In this document: piece after piece, positions 26,649-36,689 of the stretch | Layout: every line of letters begins with the position of its first letter | Position numbering within the stretch: position 1 is the stretch's first letter | Assembly (NCBI RefSeq): GCF_002858925.1 | Contig: NZ_PJRS01000023.1 | Location: forward strand, 1-64,000 | Length of the DNA: 64,000 bases | Source: Caulobacter zeae | GTDB lineage: Bacteria > Pseudomonadota > Alphaproteobacteria > Caulobacterales > Caulobacteraceae | Direction of reading: 5' to 3' | Notes under the pieces: generated by a model | The model's input: only the letters and a program-made list of their open reading frames with translations | Database searches by the model: none | Told to the model about the DNA's origin: nothing | Program-made: the position numbers and the translations under genes

Positions 26649-26976
26649 GGCGGTTTCGGATGACTTCCTGGAGTTCGTGCTCGAGCAGCTGGCGCCCCTG
26701 GGAGCGCTGAAGCCCAAGCGGATGTTCGGCGGCGTCGGGATCTACGCCAATGGCCTGTTCTTCGCGATCCTCGACGACGACACCCTCTACCTGAAAGGCG
26801 ACGCCGAGCTCAAACCCCGGTTCGAGGCCGCTGGAAGCCACGCCTTCGACCCCTTCGGCGAGGGCAAGCCCATGGCCTACTGGAGCGCCCCGGCCGAAGC
26901 CATGGACGACCCCGACCTGCTGGTGGAATGGGCCCACAGGGCGCTGGCGGTGGCGGGTCGGAAGAAGGCCAGGTGA
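26647..26976 (+). CDS. TfoX N-terminal domain protein
   Basis: A 109-residue protein formed by a single TfoX-N domain: FLEFVLEQLAPLGALKPKRMFGGVGIYANGLFFAILDDDTLYLK is typical, and the C-terminus is YWSAPAEAMDDPDLLVEWAHRAL. Stand-alone TfoX-N proteins have no defined activity; in gammaproteobacteria TfoX controls competence together with a C-terminal domain that is absent here. It starts head-to-head with a GNAT gene; a GTG three codons upstream (26638) is an alternative start. Confidence 0.85.
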   Translation: MAVSDDFLEFVLEQLAPLGALKPKRMFGGVGIYANGLFFAILDDDTLYLKGDAELKPRFEAAGSHAFDPFGEGKPMAYWSAPAEAMDDPDLLVEWAHRALAVAGRKKAR

Positions 26977-27032
26977 AACCTCTCCCAGAGGGAGAGGGAG
27001 GGGCCCGCGCCGCAGGCGTGGGAGGGTGAGGG
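26976..27032. repeat. family A repeat after the TfoX gene
   Basis: aaacctctcccagagggagagg, a hairpin, then ggggcccgcgccgcaggcgtgggagggtgagg, the second hairpin. It starts directly at the stop codon of the TfoX-type gene and has the orientation of the copy at 56184. Confidence 0.75.
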
Positions 27033-27100
27033 GCTAAAGCGCTGGCTATCTCTTCCGCCCGATCCCCCTTTCGCGGGGATTTTACGGGTGGAGAAACGGT

Positions 27101-27958
27101 TCAACCGATCACCACCCCCGGCGGCGGGACGCTGTCTTCGGGCACGAAGAAGTCGGGCATCAGGCTGGCGGTGGGGTCGACGCGGTACTTGTCGAACTCG
27201 CGCACGCCCTCGCCGTAGAGGAACGTGTCGTCGATCAGGAACTGGCCGGTGAACTCGCGCGACGGCTTGCCGAAGATCGCGTGGGCGGCGTCGGCCATGA
27301 TCTCGGGCGTGCGGCAGTGGCGCAGGCCCTCCTCGCCGGTCAGGGCGAACTGGATGGCGGCGGTGGCGATGCCGGTGCGCGGCCACAGGGCGTTGAAGGC
27401 GATCCCATCGCTCCTGAACTCCTCCGCCATGCCCAGCACGCACATCGACATGCCGAACTTGGCCATGGTGTAGGCCACGTGGCCGCCGAACCACCGCGGG
27501 CTCATGTCGAGCGGCGGCGACAGCATCAGCACATGCGGATTGGCCGACTTCTTCAGGTGCGGGATGCAGGCCTTCGACGTCAGGAACGTGCCGCGCGTAT
27601 TGACCTGGTGCATCAGGTCGTAGCGCTTCATGTCGGTCGACAGCGTGCCGGTCAGCGAGATGGCCGAGGCGTTGTTTACCAGGATGTCGATGCCGCCGAA
27701 CCGCTCGACCGCCTGGTCGACGGCCGACTGCACGCTGGCCTCGTCGCGAACGTCGACCACCAGCGGCAGGGCCTGCCCGCCGGCCGCGGCGATCTCGTCG
27801 GCGGCGGTGTAGATGGTGCCCGGCAGCTTGGGGTGCGGGTCGGCGGTCTTGGCCGCGACCACGATGTTGGCCCCGTCGCGCGCGGCCCGCAGCGCGATGG
27901 AAAGGCCGATGCCCCGGCTGGCCCCGGTGATGAACAGCGTCTTGCCCGAGAGGCTCAT
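27101..27958 (-). CDS. short-chain dehydrogenase/reductase (HSDL2-like)
   Basis: A 285-residue NAD(P)-dependent SDR. Cofactor motif TGASRGIG at residues 11-18, ILVNNASAI near 91-99, active-site serine in LMLSPPLD and YTMAK as the Tyr-Lys pair. The long variant with AAKTADPHPKLPGTIYTAA after the second strand, and SPRWFGGHVAYTMAKFGMS, is typical of hydroxysteroid dehydrogenase-like protein 2 relatives; the natural substrate is unknown. AAGGAGG precedes the ATG. Divergent from a methyltransferase gene. Confidence 0.92.
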   Translation of the reverse strand: MSLSGKTLFITGASRGIGLSIALRAARDGANIVVAAKTADPHPKLPGTIYTAADEIAAAGGQALPLVVDVRDEASVQSAVDQAVERFGGIDILVNNASAISLTGTLSTDMKRYDLMHQVNTRGTFLTSKACIPHLKKSANPHVLMLSPPLDMSPRWFGGHVAYTMAKFGMSMCVLGMAEEFRSDGIAFNALWPRTGIATAAIQFALTGEEGLRHCRTPEIMADAAHAIFGKPSREFTGQFLIDDTFLYGEGVREFDKYRVDPTASLMPDFFVPEDSVPPPGVVIG

Positions 27959-28045
27959 GGCGCTCCCTCCTTGTTGATTGCCTCCACCCTAAGGCCGAAC
28001 AGCCCCCTCTTGCAGCCCCGCGATTCTCGCAACATATAAAGTTAC

Positions 28046-28795
28046 ATGATTGACGACCGACCGGCGGGCGTCGAAGACGGCGGAGCCCTGCCCATGCGCA
28101 TCGAAGACGGATCCAAGCACTTCCTGGCCGCCTTCTCCGACCCGGCGGCGGTGGCCCGCTACGCCGAGGGACCGCCGCGCTTCGTACCGGGCTTCCGCGA
28201 CCTGCACCGGATGTGCGGGGTGATGCTGGCCGAGCGCGCGCCGGAGAACGCCCGAGTGCTGGTGGTCGGGGCCGGCGGCGGGCTGGAGCTGAAGGCGCTG
28301 GCCGAGATGCACCCAGGCTGGACCTTCGTCGGCGTCGATCCGGCGGGCGAGATGCTGCGCGGGGCCGAGCGCCTGCTGGGGCCGCTGAACGACCGCGTGA
28401 CTCTGGTAGAGGGCTATGTCGAGGACGTGGCCGACAGCGAGTTCGACGCCGCGACCTGCCTTCTGACCCTGCACTTCCTGGGTCACGACGAGCGTCTGCG
28501 CACCGAGCAGGAGGTCCGCAGACGCCTGAAGCCCGGCGCGCCCTTCGTCGCCGCCCACGGCAGCTTTCCGCAGGATCCCGGCCAGCGCGACGCCTGGCTC
28601 GACCGCTACGCCGCCTTCGCCGTCGCCTCGGGCTTCGATCCCGTCCAGGCCAGGGGCGCCCGCGACGCGGTGTCGGCCAGCGTCAACATGCTCGCGCCGG
28701 AAGAGGACGAGGCCATACTGCACGAGGCCGGCTTCACCCACGTCACCCTGTTCTACGCGGCCTTCACCTGGAGGGCGTGGGCGGCGTACGCGTGA
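28046..28795 (+). CDS. class I SAM-dependent methyltransferase
   Basis: A 249-residue Rossmann-type methyltransferase. Motif I is VLVVGAGGGLELKAL (about residues 70-84), acidic residue after strand two in FVGVDPAGEML, and motif post-I to IV around FDAATCLLTLHFLG. The C-terminal part is unrelated to those of better-known subfamilies and the methyl acceptor is unknown. The upstream 87 bases contain an AT-rich patch (catataaagttac). Confidence 0.85.
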   Translation: MIDDRPAGVEDGGALPMRIEDGSKHFLAAFSDPAAVARYAEGPPRFVPGFRDLHRMCGVMLAERAPENARVLVVGAGGGLELKALAEMHPGWTFVGVDPAGEMLRGAERLLGPLNDRVTLVEGYVEDVADSEFDAATCLLTLHFLGHDERLRTEQEVRRRLKPGAPFVAAHGSFPQDPGQRDAWLDRYAAFAVASGFDPVQARGARDAVSASVNMLAPEEDEAILHEAGFTHVTLFYAAFTWRAWAAYA

Positions 28796-28806
28796 GGGGC
28801 GGGGGC

Positions 28807-29394
28807 TCACGCTTCAGCCCCGTCGCCCGACACCCCCGCCGCCCGGCCCCTTCCCCGTCCCGCCTTGATCGGCAGAAGCTCGTAGTCCAGCCGCACCACG
28901 CCCATGGCCAGGGCGGCCGTCCCGCGCAGGACGAGGCCCCTGGGCGGTCCGGCGCGGGCGGGAAACAGCGGCGGGCCCTCGCCCAGCAGCACCGGGGCGA
29001 TCAGCAGCGACAGGCGGTCGAGCGCCCCCTGCTCGGCGAAGGCGGCCAGAAGTCCGGCCCCGCCCACCACCCAGGCGTCGCCGTCGTCGAGATCGCGCAG
29101 GCGGTCGACCAGGGCCGGCAGCCCCTCGCGCCAGAACCGCACCCCGCGCTGCACCGGATCGCCCCGCCGCGAGGTGACGACGAAGCCGCGCTTGCCGGCA
29201 TAGGGCCAGCCCATGCCCAAGCTGGGGATCTGGTCGTAGGTCGCGCGGCCCATGACGACAGTGCCCACCAGGTCGATGAAGGCGCCGTAGCCGGGATCCA
29301 CCTTTCGGAACGGCGCCAGCCACTCGACCCCGCCGCCGGCGTCGGCGACGCGGCCGTCGAGGCTGGACGCGATGAACCCGCGGATCAGCGCCAT
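28807..29394 (-). CDS. dihydrofolate reductase family protein (RibD C-terminal type)
   Basis: A 195-residue NADPH-dependent reductase fold. Visible are the FIASSLDGRVADAGGG start, the VVMGRATYDQI helix, and VVGGAGLLAAFAEQGALDRLSLLIAPVLLGEGPPLF, the pattern of RibD-C/YwjB-like proteins. Such proteins are usually annotated as deaminase/reductase; the substrate is unknown and it is not the folate DHFR. The C-terminal about 20 residues are an Arg/Gly-rich tail. Confidence 0.87.
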   Translation of the reverse strand: MALIRGFIASSLDGRVADAGGGVEWLAPFRKVDPGYGAFIDLVGTVVMGRATYDQIPSLGMGWPYAGKRGFVVTSRRGDPVQRGVRFWREGLPALVDRLRDLDDGDAWVVGGAGLLAAFAEQGALDRLSLLIAPVLLGEGPPLFPARAGPPRGLVLRGTAALAMGVVRLDYELLPIKAGRGRGRAAGVSGDGAEA

Positions 29395-29449
29395 GCCCCC
29401 TCACGCTCCCCAACGTTCCCGCAGCGCCCGAGCCCTTCGCGTCCCGGTC

Positions 29450-30679
<1,230 letters not shown>

Positions 30680-30689
30680 TCGCCTTCAA

Positions 30690-31097
30690 GTGAAGGAAGG
30701 CCCCATCGGCGTTCGCCGCTACTGGACGATCGGCTGCCTGGCGATCGTGCTGACCATGCTGTGCGTCTCGGCGCTGCCCCAGACGCCGCTCGGCTCGTTC
30801 TGGAACTATCTCGGGTCGGCCATCGAGGCGCTCGGTTGCGCCATCCTGCTGCTGATCGGGCGGCGGCGGCTGGGCGCGCGCGCCAACCTGGCCTTCCTGG
30901 GCCCGGTCATCGGCGCGATCATCGTCTGCGCCTTCTTCACCTGGAGTTTCATCAGCGGCCCGCCCGAAATCGCAAGGCCCGTCGTCAGCCCGCAGCTCTG
31001 CCTCAGCATCGCCTTGCTCGGCGTGGAGATGGGCAGCGTGCTGCAGTTCCTGATCATCGGTTTCATCGGCCAGGGCGGCGCGGTGAAGAAGGGCTGA
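30690..31097 (+). CDS. hypothetical membrane protein
   Basis: A 135-residue protein with four likely membrane helices (about residues 11-30, 40-55, 66-85 and 102-125) and no recognised domain. It starts with GTG ten bases after the ccrM stop and is probably transcribed with ccrM, although nothing in it suggests a shared function. Confidence 0.65.
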   Translation: MKEGPIGVRRYWTIGCLAIVLTMLCVSALPQTPLGSFWNYLGSAIEALGCAILLLIGRRRLGARANLAFLGPVIGAIIVCAFFTWSFISGPPEIARPVVSPQLCLSIALLGVEMGSVLQFLIIGFIGQGGAVKKG

Positions 31098-31135
31098 GGG
31101 GCGCGAGCCCCTTCACACCTCGATCCCCAAGCTTC

Positions 31136-31243
31136 GTCATCCCGGCCGCAGCGTAGCGGAGAGCCGGGACGCAGGGACCGGCGCAATGCAGTCGACCCTG
31201 GGGCCCGGGTCTGCGGCGCGTTCGCGCCTCCGCCCGGGATGAC
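31136..31243. repeat. long family E repeat upstream of gcv
   Basis: cgtcatcccggccgcagcgtagcgg ... cgcccgggatgacg: outer arms match the copies at 11114 and 16432, with a different GC-rich inner part. It separates the ccrM transcript from the glycine riboswitch and may act as a transcript end. Confidence 0.7.
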
Positions 31244-31314
31244 GATCAAGGGTAGATGGTCCGCCCTGAATCCAGGCGTCGCCGGGTCCTCCGACAACCT
31301 GACGTCGGCCGCGC

Positions 31315-31341
31315 TTGACTCGCCGCCGACCGTCGCTCATT
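31315..31341 (+). promoter_or_regulatory. possible promoter of the gcv operon
   Basis: TTGACT at 31315 is followed after 14 bases by GCTCATTG at 31335. The -35 fits and the -10 partly fits the Caulobacter vegetative consensus (TTGAC..., GCTANAWC). It lies about 15-20 bases before the first riboswitch stem, so a transcript starting here would contain the full sensor. Confidence 0.35.
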
Positions 31342-31353
31342 GAGCCCCTGACC

Positions 31354-31540
31354 CTCGCGGGAGACATCGGGATTCGATCCCGAGGCCGAAGGCGCAACCG
31401 CCCCGGAAACGCTCAGGCAAAAGGACCGCGCGGGTTTAGGAACGCTGGAAAGAAGCCTCCCGAAAGGGCGGCTCGCCGAAGGAGCAAGGCTTCTCTTAAG
31501 CAGAGGCCGGAATCTCTCAGGCCTAAGGGACAGCGGGGGC
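31354..31540 (+). promoter_or_regulatory. tandem glycine riboswitch
   Basis: Two consecutive glycine aptamers. The first holds the conserved GCCGAAGGCGCAA (31385-31397) and CTCAGGCAAAAGGAC (31412-31426); the second holds GCCGAAGGAGCAA (31475-31487) and CTCAGGCCTAAGGGACAG (31516-31533). A short linker joins them, as in the cooperative gcvT riboswitches. It ends about 55 bases before gcvT. With glycine bound it should turn on the cleavage operon. I see no terminator between it and gcvT, so control may be at translation. Confidence 0.95.
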
Positions 31541-31595
31541 GCGACCAACCGGCGGAAGCCGGAACCGTCGCCGACCCCGTTTCGGAGCCCGCCGC

Positions 31596-32708
31596 GTGTC
31601 CACCGACGACCTCAAGAAGACCCCGCTGTTCGACGCCCACGTGGCGGCCGGCGCCCGCATGGTTCCGTTCGCGGGCTATTCGATGCCCGTGCAGTACAAG
31701 GACGGCGTGCTGAAAGAGCACCTGTGGACCCGCGAGCACGCGGGCCTGTTCGACGTCTCGCACATGGGCCAGGCCCGGCTGCGTGGTGAGAACCCGGCGA
31801 AAAGCTTCGAGAAGGTGGTCTCGGCCGACTACCAGGGCCTGAAGGCCGGCAAGCAGCGCTACGGCGTGCTGCTGAACCCCGAAGGCGGGATCATCGACGA
31901 CCTGATGACCGCCCGTCCCGACGACGACGGCCTGTTCGTCGTGGTCAACGGCGCCTGCAAGGACAACGACTACGCCATCATCGCCCGCGAGTTGGCCGGC
32001 GAGGCGACCGTCGAGCGCCTGGAAGACCGCGCGCTGCTGGCGCTGCAAGGTCCCGAAGCCGCCGCCGTGCTGGCCGCCCACGTGCCGGAAGCGGCCGAGA
32101 TGGTGTTCATGGACGCCAAGGCCCTGACCGCCTTCGGCGTCGACGCCATCATCTCGCGCTCGGGCTACACCGGCGAGGACGGCTACGAGATCTCGGTTCC
32201 GGCGTCGGACGCCGCCCGCATCTGGAACACCCTGCTGGAAGACGAGCGCGTCAAGCCGATCGGCCTGGGCGCCCGCGACAGCCTGCGCCTGGAAGCGGGC
32301 CTGCCGCTCTACGGCCACGACCTGGACGAGACGGTCTCGCCGATCGAGGCGGGCCTGAACTTCGCCGTCGGCAAGAGCCGCCGCGAGGCCGGCGACTTCC
32401 TGGGCGCCGAACGGATCACCAAGGAACTGGCCGGCGAGCTGGCCCGCGTGCGCGTGAACCTGAAGGTGCTGGAAGGCGCCCCGGCCCGTGAAGGCGCCGA
32501 CATCGCCGACGCTGACGGCAACGTCATTGGCAAGGTCACCAGCGGCGGCTTCGGCCCCAGCTTCGGCGGCGCCATTGCGATTGGTTTCGTGCCCCCGGCC
32601 TACGCCGTAATCGGCGCGACGCTGAAAGTCATCGTCCGGGGCAAGCCGGCGGCCGCGCAGGTCGTCGCCTCCCCGTTCGTTCCCACCCGTTACGTTCGCA
32701 AACTCTGA
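31596..32708 (+). CDS. gcvT: glycine cleavage system T protein (aminomethyltransferase)
   Basis: Transfers the methylene group from the lipoyl arm of H protein to tetrahydrofolate and releases ammonia. The 370-residue protein begins TPLFDAHVAAGARMVPFAGYSMPVQY, with the folate-site DVSHMGQ and the GYTGEDGYEIS motif, and ends with SPFVPTRYVRKL. It starts with GTG, and GGAG lies nine bases upstream. First gene of the operon, under the riboswitch. Confidence 0.97.
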   Translation: MSTDDLKKTPLFDAHVAAGARMVPFAGYSMPVQYKDGVLKEHLWTREHAGLFDVSHMGQARLRGENPAKSFEKVVSADYQGLKAGKQRYGVLLNPEGGIIDDLMTARPDDDGLFVVVNGACKDNDYAIIARELAGEATVERLEDRALLALQGPEAAAVLAAHVPEAAEMVFMDAKALTAFGVDAIISRSGYTGEDGYEISVPASDAARIWNTLLEDERVKPIGLGARDSLRLEAGLPLYGHDLDETVSPIEAGLNFAVGKSRREAGDFLGAERITKELAGELARVRVNLKVLEGAPAREGADIADADGNVIGKVTSGGFGPSFGGAIAIGFVPPAYAVIGATLKVIVRGKPAAAQVVASPFVPTRYVRKL

Positions 32709-32723
32709 TCAAGGGCCAGGAAG

Positions 32724-33089
32724 ATGCGTTTCACCAAGGACCATGAATGGGTCGCCGTCGAAGGCGACATCGCCACTGTCGGCATCACCGCCTACGCCGC
32801 CGAGCAACTGGGCGACGTGGTGTTCGTCGAGGTTCCCGAGGTCGGCAAGACCGTGGCCCAGGGCGAAGGCCTGGCCGTCGTCGAGAGCGTCAAGGCCGCC
32901 TCGGACGTCTACGCCCCGGTCTCGGGCGAAGTGGTCGAAGCCAACGCCGAGCTGGCCGACGCGCCGGAAACCGTCAACGCCGTTCCGGAAGCCGGCGGCT
33001 GGTTCGCCAAGCTGAAGCTCTCCAACCCGGCCGAGGTCGACGCCCTGATGGACCGCGACGCCTACGAGGCGTTCCTGGCGACGCTTTAA
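32724..33089 (+). CDS. gcvH: glycine cleavage system H protein
   Basis: Lipoyl carrier that shuttles the aminomethyl group between P, T and L proteins. 121 residues; starts [22 protein letters not shown] and carries the lipoylated Lys57 in [17 protein letters not shown]. It begins 15 bases after gcvT, with GGCCAGGAAG before the ATG. Confidence 0.97.
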   Translation: MRFTKDHEWVAVEGDIATVGITAYAAEQLGDVVFVEVPEVGKTVAQGEGLAVVESVKAASDVYAPVSGEVVEANAELADAPETVNAVPEAGGWFAKLKLSNPAEVDALMDRDAYEAFLATL

Positions 33090-33097
33090 AGGAAGAA

Positions 33098-33192
33098 CCC
33101 TTCCCCCTTGATGGGGGAAGGGCAGGGTTGGGGGTGACCCCACCGCAGTAGACACCCCCATCCCCGCCCCTTCCCCCATCAAGGGGGAAGGG
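33098..33192. repeat. family B inverted repeat between gcvH and gcvPA
   Basis: ttcccccttgatgggggaag ... ccttcccccatcaaggggga in opposite orientation, with about 25 bases between the two cores. It lies within the gcv operon, and the last bases of the element (gggaagggagaagga) provide the ribosome-binding site of gcvPA. Confidence 0.9.
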
Positions 33193-33207
33193 AGAAGGAC
33201 CTGATTG

Positions 33208-34551
33208 ATGCGCTACCTCCCCCTGACCCCCGAAGACCGCGCCGACATGCTCGGCGTGATCGGCGCGGGCTCGATCGACGAGCTGTTCGTCGACGTGCCG
33301 GCCGTCGCCCGCCGCAGCGAGCCTGTGGACCTGCCCCATCACGCCGGCGAGATCGAGGTCGAGCGCGAGCTCTTGCGCCTGTCGCGCCGCAACCGCTCGG
33401 CGGCCGAGGGGCCGTTCTTCGTCGGGGCAGGGGCCTATCGCCACCACGTGCCGGCCACGGTCGACCACATCATCCAGCGGTCGGAATTCCTGACCAGCTA
33501 CACGCCCTACCAGCCGGAAATCGCCCAAGGCACGCTGCAGGTGCTGTTCGAGTTCCAGAGCCAGGTCGCCGCCCTGACCGGCATGGATGTGGCCAACGCC
33601 TCGCTCTATGACGGCTCGACCGCCACGGCCGAGGCCGTGATGATGGCCCAGCGCGTCACCCGCAAGAACAAGGCCGTGCTGTCGGGCGGCGTCCACCCGC
33701 AGTATGTCGGCGCGGTCGAGACCCTGGCCCACGCCGCCGGCGTGACCACGCAGCGCCTGCCGGCCGCCATCGACGCCGAGGACGCGGTGATCGCCGCCAT
33801 CGACCAGGATACCGCCTGCGTCGTCGTGCAGACCCCCAACGTGTTCGGCACGGCCACCGACGTCACCAAGATCGCCGAGGCCGCCCACGCCGCCGGCGCC
33901 CTGCTGATCGTCGTCACCACCGAGGCCGTCTCCTACGGCCTCTTGAAGTCGCCGGGCGCCATGGGCGCCGACATCGCCGTGGCCGAGGGCCAGTCGATCG
34001 GCAACGGCCTGAACTTCGGCGGTCCTTACGTCGGCCTTTTCGCCTGCCGCGAAAAGTTCGTCCGCCAGGCCCCCGGCCGCCTCTGCGGCGAGACGGTGGA
34101 CGCCGACGGCAAGCGCGGCTTCGTGCTGACCCTGTCGACCCGCGAGCAGCACATCCGCCGCGACAAGGCCACCAGCAACATCTGCACCAACAGCGGCCTG
34201 TGCGCCCTGGCCTTCTCGATCCACATGAGCCTGCTGGGCGAGCAGGGCCTGCGCCAGCTGGCCTCGCTGAACCACCAGAAGGCTCTGGCGACCGCCAAGG
34301 CCCTGGCGGCCATCCCGGGCGTCGAGGTCCTCACCCCGCGGTTCTTCAACGAGTTCGCCGTGCGCCTGCCCAAGGACGCCGCCGAGGTCGTCGAGACCCT
34401 GGCCGCCCACGGCGTCATCGCCGGCGTGCCCTATTCGCGCCTGGAGCCGGGCGCGGGCCTGGACGACGTGCTGCTGGTCGCCACGACCGAGACCACGCTC
34501 GACACCGACATCACCTTCTTCGCCAAGCTGCTGGCCGGAGCCGTCCAATGA
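33208..34551 (+). CDS. gcvPA: glycine dehydrogenase (decarboxylating) subunit 1
   Basis: First half of the two-part P protein, which decarboxylates glycine and loads the remaining aminomethyl on GcvH. The 447-residue protein starts [19 protein letters not shown] and includes [16 protein letters not shown] and the [16 protein letters not shown] motif of N-terminal P domains. The ATG at 33208 has AAGGA eight bases upstream; the TTG just before it is less likely. It overlaps gcvPB by four bases (ATGA). Confidence 0.96.
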   Translation: MRYLPLTPEDRADMLGVIGAGSIDELFVDVPAVARRSEPVDLPHHAGEIEVERELLRLSRRNRSAAEGPFFVGAGAYRHHVPATVDHIIQRSEFLTSYTPYQPEIAQGTLQVLFEFQSQVAALTGMDVANASLYDGSTATAEAVMMAQRVTRKNKAVLSGGVHPQYVGAVETLAHAAGVTTQRLPAAIDAEDAVIAAIDQDTACVVVQTPNVFGTATDVTKIAEAAHAAGALLIVVTTEAVSYGLLKSPGAMGADIAVAEGQSIGNGLNFGGPYVGLFACREKFVRQAPGRLCGETVDADGKRGFVLTLSTREQHIRRDKATSNICTNSGLCALAFSIHMSLLGEQGLRQLASLNHQKALATAKALAAIPGVEVLTPRFFNEFAVRLPKDAAEVVETLAAHGVIAGVPYSRLEPGAGLDDVLLVATTETTLDTDITFFAKLLAGAVQ

Positions 34552-36122
34552 GCATGAACAATGTCGGACGCCCCACCCGTCCCGAAGCCTCGAATGACGA
34601 AGCCGAAGGCTTTAACTCCCTGTCGGGCGGCCGCGGCCTGCTGCAGGACGAGCCGCTGATCTTCGAACTGGGCGGCTGGACCAAGACCGGCGTCGACCTG
34701 CCCGACGCCGTTCCCGCCGACGGCGCCCTGGCCGGCCTGACCCGCGATGACGCCATCGGCCTGCCGGGCTTGTCGGAACCGGAAGCCGTGCGCCACTACG
34801 TGCGCCTCAGCCAGAAGAACCACGCCATCGACCTGGCGCTCTATCCGCTGGGCTCGTGCACGATGAAGCACAACCCGCGCCTGAACGAGAAGATGGCGCG
34901 CCTGCCGGGCCTGTCGGACATCCACCCGCTGCAACCGCAGTCGACGGTGCAGGGCGCGATCGAGCTGATGGACCGCCTGGCCCACTGGCTGAAGACCCTG
35001 ACCGGCATGCCGGCCGTGGCCCTGAGCCCCAAGGCCGGCGCCCATGGCGAGCTGTGCGGCCTGCTGGCGATCCGTGCAGCCCACGAGGCGGCCGGGAACG
35101 GCCACCGCAAGACCGTTCTGGCCCCGACCAGCGCCCACGGCACCAACCCGGCCACGGCGGCCTTCTGCGGCTACACGGTCGTGGAAATCGCCCAGACCGA
35201 CGACGGCCGCGTCGACCTGGCCGACCTGGAAGCCAAGCTCGGCGACCACGTGGCCGCGATCATGGTCACCAACCCCAACACCTGCGGCCTGTTCGAGCGC
35301 GACGTGGTCGAGATCGCCCGCCTGACCCACGAGGCGGGCGCGTACTTCTACTGCGACGGCGCCAACTTCAACGCCATCGTCGGCCGGGTGCGTCCGGGCG
35401 ACCTGGGCGTCGACGCCATGCACATCAACCTGCACAAGACCTTCTCGACGCCGCACGGCGGCGGCGGTCCGGGCGCGGGTCCGGTGGTGCTGTCGGAGGC
35501 TCTCGCCCCGTTCGCCCCCACCCCGTGGGTGGTGCATGACGACAGCGGCTACAAGCTGATCGAGGAAGCGGAAGGGCCCGCCGCCCAGGCCTTCGGCCGG
35601 ATGAGCGCCTTCCACGGCCAGATGGGCATGTACGTGCGCGCCTACGCCTACATGCTCAGCCACGGCGCCGACGGCCTGCGCCAGGTGGCCGAGGACGCGG
35701 TGCTGAACGCCAACTACATCAAGGCCCGCCTGAGCGACCTGATGAGCCCGGCCTTCCCCGAGGGTCCGTGCATGCACGAGGCGCTGTTCGACGACGCCTG
35801 GCTGGAAGACACGGGCGTGACCACGCTCGACTTCGCCAAGGCGATGATCGACGAGGGCTTCCACCCGATGACCATGTACTTCCCGCTGGTGGTGCATGGC
35901 GCGATGCTGATCGAGCCGACCGAGACCGAGTCGAAGGCCGAGCTCGACCGCTTCATCGAGGCCCTGCGCCTGCTGGCCCAGGCCGCCAAGGCCGGCGAGA
36001 CGGACCGCTTCAAGAACGCCCCGCACCTGGCGCCGCTCAAGCGCCTGGACGAGACGCTGGCGGCCCGGAAGCCGAAGTTGAAGTGGAAACCTGTGGCCCC
36101 CGCGCCACTCGCCGCGGAATAG
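34548..36122 (+). CDS. gcvPB: glycine dehydrogenase (decarboxylating) subunit 2
   Basis: Second, PLP-binding half of the split P protein. The 524-residue sequence has [15 protein letters not shown], the [20 protein letters not shown] region and the PLP lysine in [20 protein letters not shown]. Coupled to gcvPA by an ATGA overlap so both halves are made together. Last gene of the operon gcvT-gcvH-gcvPA-gcvPB; a hairpin follows. Confidence 0.97.
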   Translation: MSMNNVGRPTRPEASNDEAEGFNSLSGGRGLLQDEPLIFELGGWTKTGVDLPDAVPADGALAGLTRDDAIGLPGLSEPEAVRHYVRLSQKNHAIDLALYPLGSCTMKHNPRLNEKMARLPGLSDIHPLQPQSTVQGAIELMDRLAHWLKTLTGMPAVALSPKAGAHGELCGLLAIRAAHEAAGNGHRKTVLAPTSAHGTNPATAAFCGYTVVEIAQTDDGRVDLADLEAKLGDHVAAIMVTNPNTCGLFERDVVEIARLTHEAGAYFYCDGANFNAIVGRVRPGDLGVDAMHINLHKTFSTPHGGGGPGAGPVVLSEALAPFAPTPWVVHDDSGYKLIEEAEGPAAQAFGRMSAFHGQMGMYVRAYAYMLSHGADGLRQVAEDAVLNANYIKARLSDLMSPAFPEGPCMHEALFDDAWLEDTGVTTLDFAKAMIDEGFHPMTMYFPLVVHGAMLIEPTETESKAELDRFIEALRLLAQAAKAGETDRFKNAPHLAPLKRLDETLAARKPKLKWKPVAPAPLAAE

Positions 36123-36145
36123 CTGCAACAGCAGCACGAATGCGG

Positions 36146-36180
36146 AACGGGGCGCCTTTACGGAAGGGCGCCCCGTTTCC
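36146..36180 (+). terminator. terminator of the gcv operon
   Basis: Stem AACGGGGCGCC / GGCGCCCCGTT (11 bp, ten-base loop) and then only TTT-CC, 25 bases past the gcvPB stop. The stem is strong, the T run is weak. Confidence 0.75.
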
Positions 36181-36254
36181 ATATGCAGCTTGTGAGACGA
36201 GGGGGCCGGCCTATTTCCGGAAACCGGCGGACCACAAGCCCCGTTCAGCCCCCC

Positions 36255-36668
36255 ATGAACCTCGCCATCGCCATGCCGCCCGTGCGCCTCTCCGTTGCCG
36301 ACGAACTCGCCCGCGAGCTTCTCGGCCGGATCATTCGCGGCCTGCTCGTGGCCCTTGGCCTGGTGTTCATCGCGGCGGGCTTTCTGATCGCGCCCCTGCC
36401 CGGCCCGATGGGCGTGCCGCTGACGGTCATCGGCCTGATGCTGGTGCTGCGCAACTCGTTCAAGGCCCGCAAGCAGTTCGTCCGCTTCCAGCACGCCCAC
36501 CCCAAGCTGGTCTTCCCGCTGCGCCGCCTGCTGCGCCGCGAGCCCGAGGTGGTGCTGGTGGCCTGGCAGCAGGCCCTGCGGATCGAGAAGCTGGTCATCC
36601 CGCGCCGCTGGCGCGTGGCCAAGCGCTGGCGCAAGGCGCTCAAGCGCCGGGGCCAGCGCGCGGTCTAG
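36255..36668 (+). CDS. PGPGW-like membrane protein (first of a tandem pair)
   Basis: A 137-residue protein with two membrane helices around residues 28-60 separated by LPGPMGVPLTVIGL, a motif like that of the putative transmembrane PGPGW family, and a long, very basic cytoplasmic tail with ALKRRGQ. It is a paralogue of the next gene: both have VIGLM-VLRNSF-A-RRF-R-Q--HPKL-FP-RRL-RREPE---VAWQQ. Function unknown. Confidence 0.7.
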   Translation: MNLAIAMPPVRLSVADELARELLGRIIRGLLVALGLVFIAAGFLIAPLPGPMGVPLTVIGLMLVLRNSFKARKQFVRFQHAHPKLVFPLRRLLRREPEVVLVAWQQALRIEKLVIPRRWRVAKRWRKALKRRGQRAV

Positions 36669-36689
36669 GGCCCCCGTGAGCCGCCTCCA

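Noticed and set aside
31371..31400. A T-loop-like sequence (gattcgatcccgagg) suggesting a tRNA
   Set aside because: It is part of the first glycine aptamer; no acceptor stem, anticodon arm or CCA-compatible end can be drawn around it.
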